NCBI GenBank assembly: GCA_001599595.1
Contig: BCHH01000004.1
Location: 689,905-753,904 of the forward strand
Source of the DNA: Beverwykella pulmonaria
Lineage: Eukaryota; Ascomycota; Dothideomycetes; Pleosporales; Melanommataceae
Direction of reading: 5' to 3'
DNA length: 64,000 nucleotides
Part shown: in pieces, positions 1 to 10,465 of the stretch
Layout: every line of letters starts with the position of its first letter
Numbering within the stretch: the first letter of the stretch is position 1
Position numbers and translations under genes: made by a program
The notes under the pieces: generated by a model
Database searches by the model: none
Seen by the model: only the letters and a program-made list of their open reading frames with translations
What the model was told of the DNA's origin: nothing

Positions 1-690
1 GCAACGCCCCTATTGATCTCAACTTTGGGCGCTGGGTTGTGAAACCAGCTTCTTCAACGTGCGATTGTGCTCGGCCCTTTTGGAGTACTGCTCGCTTTGG
101 AAGGAGATGAGCGCCTGGCAGCTGTTCACGTTATCCCATATCAAATTCATGATCCGGCCTAGAGTCATCGTCTATCATGAATAGCCACACTCAATTGTCT
201 TCTTGTGTCGATTCCACAGTGCTTCTCCCAATGTTCCATTCAAGTGGCACCAGTAAGCATGAGCCACTTCATGAAACAGCGTTTCGGCGACTGGAAACCA
301 CATCCTGCACCGCCAAGTCATGGACGCAGTTTTCAACATATATAAAAAGAAATTCTAATATTAGGGGCTAGAGCGATACAAGGTCAACCATAGCGATTCT
401 TCGGCGCGCTCACGACGCAGGTAGGTTGAACCGCAGGTGTCTCTCTTTGTAACATGTGCGGGAAATGAATATGAATACGATCATTGTACCGAGATCGCGT
501 AGGTTCTTTGTGGTGCTAGTCATGCCCTGTGCCACGCACTCAATCTTGTGAGCTGCAATATATTTCTTCTGTGTAGATTTGTCGATTTTACGACGGCCAC
601 AGGCCAAATGAATTAACCACAGGAAAATGCAAGGCTTCTTGAGTACAAATGAGTGCATTAACAACGTCGTGTTGGCTGATCATATCCTGT
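1..690 (-). pseudogene. Decayed paralogue of the HExxH metallopeptidase-like gene at 1272-2551
   Basis: The minus strand keeps recognisable pieces of the neighbouring HExxH gene. One segment (about 664-410) matches its N-terminal part, sharing the YIAAH core and an LR..G..... .FI pattern. Another (about 300-180) keeps the zinc motif as HEVAHAYW, and a third (about 171-25) keeps TLGRI and QALISFQ. Between the first and second pieces about 65 residues present in the intact copy are missing. Directly after the ECGYS segment two consecutive in-frame stops, TGA TAG, lie at 177-172, where the intact copy reads Trp-Glu. A further stop follows near position 25, well short of the intact C-terminus. 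I infer a tandem duplicate that has lost function; it may continue beyond the left edge of the window. Confidence 0.7.
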
Positions 691-974
691 CCCCCACAGG
701 TAAACCCAAACATGGGGAGCATATCGTTGGCGAGTATGGGATCAGGAAGACCGCATTTATATACTTGTTTTCCTGGAATACTTGTTGGAACATTTCCAAA
801 TAGTCCGGCATGAATGCTTCCGTATGAGCTTGTTCCGCCATGGCGTGAGGTTGTAGTGCCGCTAGAGGGTGGTATTAGCCCGTCTGTTGTAGAGGTAAAC
901 TGTGTGCACAGTGGAAACTCACAGCCACTGTATGAAAGCGACTTCCCTGTCAATACGGCCGCAAAATAATTCAA
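588..974 (-). other. Open frame of unclear status with a weak RNase T1-like patch
   Basis: A 128-codon minus-strand frame ends inside the decayed HExxH copy in a different register. It contains two short Cys-Gly patches; the second, FTCGGQDMISQHDV, loosely resembles the start of the guanyl-specific RNase T1/F1 fold (aromatic-x-CG, then Ser-x-x-Asp-Val). There is no signal peptide at its start and no catalytic His/Glu/Arg set can be placed. It could be a relic of a secreted protein or simply a chance open frame next to the pseudogene. Confidence 0.15.
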
Positions 975-1271
975 TTCGACGAAGAAATGTTAATTAGGTC
1001 AACAAAATGGGGAGAGAAAAAATTCACGTAGAGAGTGAAGGATATGAACGGGCAGCTGGTGATGTCCTGAACCTTCCCACGGAACTAGAACTCTCTGTAT
1101 CATCATTATCTCAGAGAAGCACGAATTCTGGGTCAGCCAAACATAGACGGGAAGAGTGCGAGCATATGCGTGAAAGACAGACATTGGGAAAGGAATGAAG
1201 AAGAGGCTTTGATTGGGAAAGCGATACATGGAGCTCTATTATGAATACCACACCAGTGATATTGCTTCCAA
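691..1271. other. Spacer between the decayed and intact HExxH genes
   Basis: Apart from the doubtful frame that extends to 974, no coding signal, repeat or RNA was recognised. It holds the 3' flank of the intact gene and what would have been the promoter of the decayed copy. Confidence 0.4.
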
Positions 1272-2551
1272 TTAGGCCTTAGAGTCATCGTAGTCACCCT
1301 TATAGTTATCGTCATACAAATGCATCTTCGTAGCCTGCATCTTCACCTTGTCCAGGTATGGGTCCGCATTCGCATCCGCCTTCGCATTAGCAGGCTTATG
1401 AAGGGACCCAACGCCATTCTCGTCTTTCTGAAACATCAGCGTAAAGGTTGGCCCCAAGGATGGCGGTGTATACGACTTAAGGTCCCTCCAGGCCTTGCGC
1501 TTTTTTTCCCACTCTTCTTCCTGGAACCAATGTGCGATCCACTTCATCGGGATTGCGTGGAGGATGCAAAGATAGTTCTTGTCTCGTTTTGCGCTGAACC
1601 AGCTGTCGCCGCGTACTCCTGGGTGCGCTGTGGAGTCAGGGTTGCGGTTCACATATGTAATTTTGTCCAACTTGATTTGGCTGATGTCTTTTCCAAGAAT
1701 ATTTTGGAGCGCACGCTGACATTCAGTCCGGTCAGCAAATTCTTCAGTTTGAAAAGATATGAGGGCATGACATCGCTTCATATCGTTCCAGATGGGATTT
1801 ATAATGCGACCTAACGTTACTGTCTCCCATGAAAAGCCGAGTTCTGCTACTTTTTCGTGTTTGCTCCATAGTGGTTCCCCACGGCTGAACTCCGGGTTCT
1901 TATAATTGCGACCGAGGTAGTAGTAGTACGCGTGGGCGCACTCATGAACGAGTGTCAATGTGAATAAAAATGACATTCTGTACTGCAGTGAGTACGACGC
2001 ACTGGAGTAGCCATTCAAGAAGAACTCGTGGAAGTCCGCGTTCATGGCGATGCACGGCAAACCGTGATGTGCATAGTCTTTCGATCTATACTTCGCCTTG
2101 ATATAAGGAAGATCACTAGAACGAAAGCGATGATGCCATTTGACCGCTTGTCTGTATTGATACGTGACACCGTACCGTTTATCTCGGTAGTCGGGGGGGA
2201 TGAACATGAGCGTGAGGAACCTGCCCATCTTGCGCAATTTTGCGCTGGTCTCTCGTTTTGCCTTTGACGTGTGCTCTTTTCGGTGTGCAGCGATATAGAC
2301 CTTGGAAGGGTCGGACCTGTCGTCAGTGCGATGACCATAAGTCAGATGATGAAACCACGGAAGCACGCAATCTTCCGTAAGCATGAGCGAGGCTAAGCGC
2401 AGGGCTGGCTCCATGCGCCGGTAGAACCTATGGGTTTCCTGACCGTAGCCTTTCGCCCACCGATCTTCTGCGAACATGGAAAGGATCTCGTTGCGAATGT
2501 CAGGTTTGGACAGCCCGTCGACCTCCAGACATCCATTTTCGTGAAGTTGAT
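1272..2551 (-). CDS. HExxH zinc-metallopeptidase-like protein, 5' exon unresolved
   Basis: One long exon encodes about 426 residues ending at a stop at 1272. It carries a zincin motif, HECAHAYYYYLG, roughly in the middle. A glutamate follows 30 residues after the second histidine, in KVAELGFSWE, a spacing compatible with a gluzincin third ligand. The related decayed copy keeps both HEVAH and a glutamate at the same place, supporting function of these residues. The rest is rich in charged and aromatic residues, with no membrane segment or signal peptide visible. The frame runs upstream past the first ATG (2477) to a likely acceptor, CTTAG, at 2556-2552, so a further 5' exon probably lies above 2560, which I could not place. 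The substrate is unknown; the family was not recognised beyond the motif. Confidence 0.65.
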
Positions 2552-3718
2552 CTAAGGTAGAAGTTGGAAGTCAGCAGACGGTTTCATTCATCAGGGGCAT
2601 CAGTAGTCCTGCTCCCGCTTTTAGTTGAGGTTTTGGAACAGGTCTCAACGAATCTCTAGTTAAACTTTCATCGACAAACATAAGTTAACGACCTTGGATG
2701 TCATTTACATTTAAAAAGAAGTAAGCCCTGTTCCAGGAATTTTTCGGCCATCTTTCAAAGTTGGAGGACGAGGGTTTCAGGTTATGGGCAGAAAAGTATA
2801 GCGTTCGTGGGCTCTGCAGAAGCGCAGGCCGGCCCAGGTCGTGAAAACGCCTAATAGACTTACCGGATTTGAGTCCTAAAGGACTTTGATTGTAACGGTG
2901 GCGACTGGAGGTGAACAGGGTGGGAGAAAGCGTGATCGCAGGCGTATGGCACATAACAGTAGTATTGTGTTCCAGTCCTTGGGTGGAGAATTTGAAGGCT
3001 AAGTTCACAAGAAACTTGCAGGGGGAAGGACACAAAGAGATGTCTTCAAAGGAAATATAAAAATAAAAATAAAAGGGAGCGCGGACATGTCTCATGCGGT
3101 GGGTGGAACTCACAGAAGCCAGCAGAAGTCCCATTCTGATTGGTGAAGTGTCGTTCCCGGCCACACAATCCGCAGCACGTGTAATGGCTACACGTCGTGT
3201 TTGTTGGCGTCGCCTACTGCAATGACGCCGTGGCTCGTCTGCTGGGAGCATTGAAGGCTGCCCAATATGCCACGCCTCCATTCATCGGCAGTGGTGAACG
3301 ACGCCATCACATGACCGTGTGTAGAACGAACGTCCATGGATGTAGGGCCTGTTTATCGTGTTTGTTTCGGCAGAGAGCGTGGCATGATTGAACCGGAACC
3401 GATAGCAACAGGTCGCCAAGTGTCGTTTGCTCTTTTTTGTTATCACATAAACGTTCTTTCGAGCTCCCAAAGTATGCATAGTGTGTTGTCGGTGATGTCC
3501 GACTGATTTGAAGCGTTAAATCGTGCTAACCAAATTGGGATAGCTTCGGCAGAGTTCCGGTCACACACCAACGCTAAGCCGTCAACCCGAATGTCACCCA
3601 TCCGCTATGGTGGGCCTCCCAATCTTCAATTCCCGACCTTCCGTGGGCGACAGAGCTATTGGTAACGGCAAGAATGCGAAAACGTTTGAACTAAGCTAGT
3701 CTATTAAGTATTCCCCAT
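2552..3718. other. Spacer; possible 5' exon of the HExxH gene
   Basis: This interval should contain the promoter and first exon of the minus-strand HExxH gene and the 3' flank of the AMP-ligase gene. A 198-codon minus-strand frame (2685-3281) ends just upstream of an AAG-GTCGTT sequence that might act as a donor. Its composition is not convincingly coding. Nothing else was recognised. Confidence 0.4.
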
Positions 3719-5557
3719 CTACAACTTCGCCAACACGCTCGGACTCGCCCACTGCTGCACCTGAGCGCATGCCTGATAGTTCTCCGGGAAGAACTGCGGC
3801 CCCAAAATCTTCTTCTGCACCTTTCCCGTCGCTGTCTTCGGCAACTCTCCTTCCACGACCCGCAGGAGAGTGGGGATCTTATACCCGGCAAGTCTCTCCC
3901 TCAAGTCTCGGCGCAGGTCTTCGATGGTCAGGATGTACTCACCGTTTCCATACGTTTCCAGGAACGCATCCGTCAGGTCCTCTTCCTGGAGGGAGATGAG
4001 TGCTGCCACCCGCTGTCCGAACTCTTCATCCGCAACCCCCACCACCATGGCTTCCGCAACATAAGGCAACGACAGCAGCTCCCTCTCAATGTCCAGCGCT
4101 GATATCTTGTAGCCCCCCGACTTGATAATATCGAGCGACGCCCGCCCAATGATCCAATAGTACTTTCCCTCCCGCCGCGCAATGTCGCCCGTACGAAAAT
4201 AGCCGTCCTCATCGTGGGCCTTCGCCGTGGCCTCGGGGTCGTACAGATACTTGGAGAACATGTGCTAGGCGCAAGTCAGCGTGTGTTTGGTACTACAGGC
4301 GAGCGGCATCTTACTGGACTCTTCACAAGGACCTCTCCCTCCTCACCGTCGGACAGCTTGATATCGACGCCGTTGACGAGCTCCCCAACCGAGCCATCAG
4401 GAGCCTTCTTGTCATCAAGACGGACCTTGAACACGGCGCCAAATTCCGTGGCCCCATACCGCTGGATGATCTTCTTCTGCATAAGCGTGGTCCAAAACTC
4501 ATTGAGTGGTTGAGGCAGAGCCGATGTTCCACACAAACAGGCCCGGAATTGTCGTGCTCCAGCAATGTATTTCGCCAGCTCCTCGGAAGGTAGCTTGGAT
4601 AGCATGCGCTGGTAGTGCCTTCGCATTCGCATGTATATCGTGGGAACGCCCGAAAAGAAAGTCAAGCGGCGTCGAGCGTTGACAGCGCCCTGCTTCCACC
4701 GCTCCCACATCCACACCTCGTCAAATCCCCCGCTGCGGAACTCGATGCGACTTCCAGATATAAGAAACGGGAAGAAGTTGATCCCGACGCCCGTAGCATG
4801 ATGTACTGGCAGAACGTGCAGCATGACGTCATCTTCCTTGAGTCTGTAATGGTCTGCCACTGACAAGGCGCAATCGAAGACAAATGCTCGTCGCATCACG
4901 GCGCCTTTCGGCGGCCCGGTGGTGCCAGACGTGAAAATCACAACGCCCGGAGCGTTCTCCTCGAGAGAGCGATCCGAAGATATGAGTATGTCTGTCGGAC
5001 TCAAGGTAGGAGTGAGCGTGCACGGTCCGATTGGAACGCCTCGAAAGTGCTCATTGCTCGTCGAAGAGATTCGCTTCTCCAACCTGCAGCACTTTTCCAA
5101 GTCATGCGAGCTCACCAGAACTAGCGCCGCCCTCGATTTCTCTACAAAGTAGGCTGCCTCCTCCACTGGGAGAGCTGGTGTAATTGGCACGGCAGCCGCA
5201 CCAAGCGCCAAAATGGCCAGCATAGCAACCGTGTATTCATAGCCCCCTGCTGCAACAATGGCGAGGTATACCTCCTCCCTTCGCTCCAATGCCTCCGTCG
5301 TTGCGGGATCCAAAGTGTTCAAAATCGTCTCGCGTAGAGCCAGCACGTCAGAGAGCAACTCCAAGTGGGTCCTTTGGTGGTTCGATCGTACATCGTCGAT
5401 GGCTATTCGTGCAGATTTTCGACTTGCAAACCGCAGTAAACGACTAAACAGAGGCTGCGACGGATTAGCAGACGATTTTCTCTTTGCCCCAGATCATGTC
5501 CCAGCAACAACATACCGTGTTCGGAAGTACATTATACCCCGCATGCTTTGGGACCAT
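3719..5557 (-). CDS. ACSF3: ACSF3-like malonyl-CoA synthetase (AMP-forming acyl-CoA ligase) with PTS1-like C-terminus
   Basis: Three exons, 5557-5516, 5454-4315 and 4264-3719, encode 575 residues, matching the usual ACSF3 length. Intron 1 has GTATGT, TGCTAAT and GCAG signals; intron 2 is 50 bp with GTAAGA and CCTAG. ANL-superfamily motifs are intact: FTSGTTGPPKG (about 188-198), YGATEFG, GYFRTGD, GRASLDIIKSGGYK and LPKTATGK, whose lysine (about 542) is the adenylation catalytic residue. The DIIKSGGYK block and the N-terminal PLFSRLLRFA segment are typical of the malonyl/methylmalonyl-CoA synthetase branch. Known members convert malonate plus CoA and ATP to malonyl-CoA, in mitochondria in animals. 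Here the protein ends in AKL, a PTS1-type peroxisomal signal, and the N-terminus does not look like a strong presequence. Start chosen at the only ATG that splices into the conserved N-terminus. Confidence 0.88.
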
Positions 5558-8058
5558 GAAGGTTCGGTCTTCCATTGTGAATTTGCGCGCGAAAATCACG
5601 CGAGCATCAGTCCATGCGTCTCATCATCCTTTTCTTTCCGATGGGTCGCGACTTTTGTTTTCTAATCGGGGCCGTAGAGACCATGGCAAACCGAATAAAC
5701 GAGTCATTGTGCGGTAACCGGTGAATGTCGGTATTTGGCGTTGGGGTCGTATCCGATCGGGTCGATCGTCAAAAGGACCCCGCAAAGATTGGGGATGTAC
5801 TTGCATGATGGCTGTCTCTTACCAAAGTCCGAGTGAGACTTGCGTTATGAAGTGAAGACATTGCTGGTGGGCAGTCTAGAGGTCTCTGCAAAATTATTTC
5901 TAGAGCACCGCTCCACAAGTGCGCAAACCTTAGAAATCGGCACGGTATCCAGGACCGCGACTTACCGAATACTGCACCACCGCAGAAGCAGACAAGCGTG
6001 TACGACGAGTACAAAAGAGAGAGTCATGTGTGGTTCTAGGCCCTTTTCCCTTGCGATACCGCCTTGCCTTCCTCCATAACCTGAGTACATTGGTCGATCA
6101 CCGAGGTAAAGGCTGATCTATCTTGACACTAAATGTTGAGAAACGTTTTAAGAATTAGCAGTCAGGAACTTGCCTTCCATTTTACTTTTCAGGATCAAAT
6201 CTCCGCTAGACTGCTTGCACGCCATCAGGACGGCGCTGGCTATCTTGGGAATCACCTGTGTGAGCATTGATCCCGTTCAGGGCAATCCCTGCCCTTCTAG
6301 CCGCAAGGTCCACGCTAGTTGCTCTAAGTCCGGTGTGTCTCCTGTTACGTGATGAATCTCTCATTGGGATTTGTGTTCACTCCTCGGGCACATCACAACG
6401 TGCGGCCAACGTATGAATCCGGGTGCACACGTCCATCTTTAGCCCTTCTGAGATGCCAATGTGCAGTGCCATTGTTCTCTAGCACCTTGTTGGCTTGTTT
6501 GTGTCTGCCACATGTGTACGGCTCAGCGTGGTTTAACTCAACAGTTTCCACAGCGGAAATGACCCGGCCACCTCTATTCCCGGGCAGCTACAGCGGCAAT
6601 TGACTTCAAAGAGTAACAAGCTGTCTCAGTTCCAGCCTATGATCCCCCACCTTGCTTACATTTGACACCTTTGCGGAAGCCTACAGCCCCTCGCCAGATA
6701 GCGAGTGATACATGGTCAATAGCACCCATCTCACAACGCCCCTCGAAGCGTGGCTAGCTCTAGGGAATCTTTGACCGGCCATGGCTACCAGCAGCGAGCC
6801 TCTCTGCAACGTCCGCGTGGCGCCTCGAACGTTGCCGACTTCCCACGTTTCTCAAATACACTTCATCCAAACTTCACACCGCTGTTTACAAGTGGTTCTC
6901 TGCAACTTTGTCGGACATTCCGCTCTGCTGGGTGTACAATCTGCTCAATAACTGGATCCGAGAACGCATGCCGTGACGTGTGCTGTATTTCCTAGGCACT
7001 GTGTATAGTTTCGTTCGCATCCGCGTGCCAGGATACTGGAATGCTAAACCTTAGTCTCGTACAATTTCCGGTGGACTTGATACCGTGGTGCGCTGTACGC
7101 GGTAGTCGAACTTTTGATGCTTGCATGATATATCCGAACGTGCCGCTAGGGGCCGCTGCAAGAGCCTCAGCCTCAAGCGCATGGGATTCTAGGTTCTTGG
7201 GCATCTCTGCACAGTACGATGACTGTCTCTTACAAAAGCAAGCCTAGCTTCAGTACGCCATTGGCTCTCTCCTGGTCCGAAGGATTCCTGGCTGCACACT
7301 AGCGCGTGTGAGAGAGCAACGTGTGAGACTCTTCTCGGTCTCGTCAAAACAAATTCACGACTGCGAAGAAGGAATATCAAAAGGGAACAGACACAGCTCA
7401 GAGTGGCATCGCCGTCTCGATTTGCCTGCTCCCAAAATATCAATCTACATTCAATGCGACCGTTAGAATGGGCGTTATTTTTTCTAGTTGCATTGTGGTT
7501 TTCCTGTCGCTTCAGCTGCGGCTCCAAGCCGCACAGCTGTTGAACGGAGAGAAAAGAAAACGGTCACGCCCTTCCGCTCCCGAGAACGGCATCGAATGAT
7601 GACTATGCTCATTGGTCGGGACGGCTGGAGAAGCGAGGAACATGTGACCGGGGAAGGCGGAAAGCAAGCATCAGCCCGTTTCGACATGCGGATGTGACCC
7701 GAATTAAAAAAAAACTTAGCCGGGGAAGCGGCACCGATCACCGATCGCGTACGTTTCTGACCGCATGCCATTTCCTCGTGCAGGCGCGTGGGGCCAGCCG
7801 CACATTATAGTCAAAGCAGCAGTCCCGCTGGTTCCACGACTGTGCAAGAACTCACGGCGGTGAAGGGAGAAACGACTGCTCTTGTGAATCAGATCCTGAG
7901 GGTTGGCTCACTCATGGTCCGCAATCGTACTGGGCACTATACATATAGACTCACTAGCGCCCTACAGCGTCTCCATGTCCCCAGAGAACAATTTCCCATC
8001 ACTGTCTTTGAATACCATGTGCTTTAGCCCTGGTTCCTTTTTCCTCCACATCTTCGGC
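5558..8058. other. Long intergenic region, no gene recognised
   Basis: About 2.5 kb separates the divergent AMP-ligase and acyltransferase genes. Only short, unconserved frames are present on both strands. I see no tRNA, transposon domain or terminal repeat. It should contain both promoters. Confidence 0.5.
7938..7947 (+). promoter_or_regulatory. TATA-like element of the acyltransferase gene
   Basis: The stretch TATACATATA lies 121 bp before the preferred ATG at 8059 and only 28 bp before an alternative in-frame ATG at 7975. If it positions transcription about 30 bp downstream, the leader would fit the 8059 start better. Confidence 0.35.
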
Positions 8059-9660
8059 ATGGCAACCAAAGAGCTTTATTTGTCCGTTGTAGACCAGAAC
8101 ACCGTCCGCGTCTATACGCAACTCTTCTTGATCTTCCCATTCCCTGACGGCAACCAAAGGGAAAGTGCAATCAAGGCCCTCGCCGATGGCCTTCAGGCTA
8201 CACTCACTTCTTTCCCATTCCTTGCAGGGATGGTTCGCCTTGCCGATGCTGAATCCGGAAAACTTTCCCTGACCTACCCGGTCCAGATTCCCGATGTGCA
8301 GCTTTCAGGCCTCCTGGCGTCGAAGACGCTGTCTGGTTTCCCCGCCTACGAACAGCTGAAGAGAGAAGGAATGCCTCCCAGTGCAATCACCAGCAAAGTG
8401 TTTTACCCTGAGAATCTTGTCCATTTCCCCGCTGTACCAAAGCATGGTGATGGGATAGTAGACTTCACAAAAGGCGACGCACCGGTCATGAGAGTTCACT
8501 TGGTATTCACCCCTGGTGGTCTGGTTTTGGGAATTTATATGCATCATGCCGCCATGGATTTTCCGGGCATGAACACCTTGTGGGAGCATTTTGCACAATG
8601 TGTTTATCAAAAGAAGCACGGCTTATCATCACGTAATGTCTTAATCTGCACTGTTTGGTTGTCTTTGCTAAAAAAAGAGTAGCTGTCCCCGATGTCCCGA
8701 ATCAGTCTCGCTTAAGAAAGCAGCTCGATGCCCGCGTTCTGAATCATACACAGACTCTTGACACGAAATTGATGTCATATCTCGACAGAAAGCCGGAATA
8801 TACGAAGACGTTGCCCTCGGGTGCTCCCTGTTCTCACAAACTCTTGGTCATATCTGCTGAGCGCATCTGCAGTTTCCGCATCGAGCTTCAGAACCAATCG
8901 GGGCTGCAAATCTCCATCTGCAACATCATCACCGCGTTGTTATGGATACACATTACGCGCACAAGAGCCTCCCGACTACAAAAGTTTGGGTACAAGGACT
9001 CGAGCATTGGGATCTCAGCAAACACGCGCAGAAGAATGACGCCGCAGTTGGGCGTAGAGTACACCGGTAATATGGCACTATTTACTAAGGCCACGCTCCC
9101 CATTGCTGACTTGATTGCTGGAGACCGGTGAGTCTGCTCTTCACTCGTTCCTTGTGGGAAGGTTGGGTTAGCGGTGCATTGGCCCTCGCTATTGCTGAAT
9201 CTTTCCTTCCCGCTTCCCATTTCACTGACATGCGAATAGTGTAACAAACGCCTCCATTCTCTCAACCATCAAGCATATCAAGACTGCCATAACCCAGGTC
9301 AACGACGACTGGGTCAATGACCATATTAACTTCTTCAGGTCGATCAAGTCGATCAAAGACACTGAGTGCGCGCTGAACTTCAGGCTCGGTCCCGATTTAT
9401 ATATCACATCTTGGATGAACTCGGACGCCCTCCAGAAGGAATGGGACATACCTGGTACATCATCACCGATTCCTGAGTTCATCAGGCGCGTTTATAGTCC
9501 CTCAGATGGGGCGATTAACATCATGCCTAGGAGGAGGGCCCTTATTGACGGGGTTGAAGCGCCATATGAGGTCATTGTCAGACTTGCAACTGAGGATATG
9601 GCCAAGGTGTTGGCTGAAGAGGGCGGGCTTACGAGCTGGGTGGAACGTATTATCGACTAG
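8059..9660 (+). CDS. BAHD-type acyltransferase, trichothecene 3-O-acetyltransferase-like
   Basis: Exons 8059-8632, 8683-9127 and 9240-9660 give 479 residues, the usual size of this family. The catalytic HXXXD motif is present as HHAAMD (His 163 to Asp 167). Flanking features fit the fungal BAHD/TRI101-like group: an opening YLSVVDQ..VRVYTQ segment, FPFLAGMV, and a closing PRR block. These enzymes move an acyl group from acyl-CoA to a hydroxyl of a small molecule; the acceptor cannot be told. The second family motif, DFGWG, is not evident: the matching stretch reads TSWMNSDALQKEW. An in-frame ATG at 7975 would add 28 residues, but the 8059 start has better context (GGCATGG) and matches family N-termini. 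It is divergent from the AMP-ligase and followed by the acyl-CoA oxidase on the same strand. Confidence 0.82.
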
Positions 9661-10465
9661 CCAAACAGGGAGGACTAAACAATTTTGCATTTCTGGTTGC
9701 CTTGTCCTTGGGTTTGCGGGCATTTGAGGGCGTTTGGGAAAGCAATATGGCCAGACATACCGGGGCATAGAACGGGAAGGGATTGGTATTTCTTTTTTTG
9801 CATGGAAGGATCCGGGTATCTGATATCATGTACAAATACTTTTCTTATTCTCCATTCTTAGCTTGCGGTTGATCGAGCTACGGGGCTCGTGTCAGCTCAA
9901 TGGGGGAACCCGGATTCGTATTATAGCGGCTGTAAGAGTAATAGGTTTCATCGATGAACAGGGATTTTTTTTTACTTTTTCGGTAGTTAACAGACTCATG
10001 TTAAGTGTATAACCTTAACAAGATGCTTTCCAGCCCCGACTCAAATCAGATATTATCAAGTGTAATGTCGTGATCATTCTCGACGAATTATGTCGACGGG
10101 TACACCAACTCAAACCCATGACACGCAACCGATGGCCCTCATCTTCTCACTTTCCTACTGACGACAGCACATCTTCCTTTTTTTTTTTCCCCAAAACCTA
10201 CCCTAAGCAAGTGATTCGTTTTGTTCACCTTCTCCGGCGATTTTCGGCAGCTCTTGGCGATAGACGCGGGGCTCAACGGCGCTGACGCTGGACTTCTCTC
10301 CTGACCACGGCACCCTGCATGAACCGAGGCAAGAACGTCACGAAACACAATGACTCTCCGCGCGTTCTGGGTTCAGGCCTGGAAGTATTTATCGATTCTA
10401 GATGAGAAGGGTTTTTCCAATACTGCACTTGCAGCATCCAGGACCTCGCCGCGCTCGGTACACGT
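9661..10465. other. Spacer before the acyl-CoA oxidase gene
   Basis: About 0.8 kb with several T-rich tracts, including runs near 9965 and 10180 that resemble fungal promoter pyrimidine tracts. No gene was recognised. Confidence 0.45.

Noticed and set aside
2685..3281. 198-codon minus-strand frame as first exon of the HExxH gene
   Set aside because: The position is suitable, but the sequence lacks coding character and a convincing splice link could not be shown.
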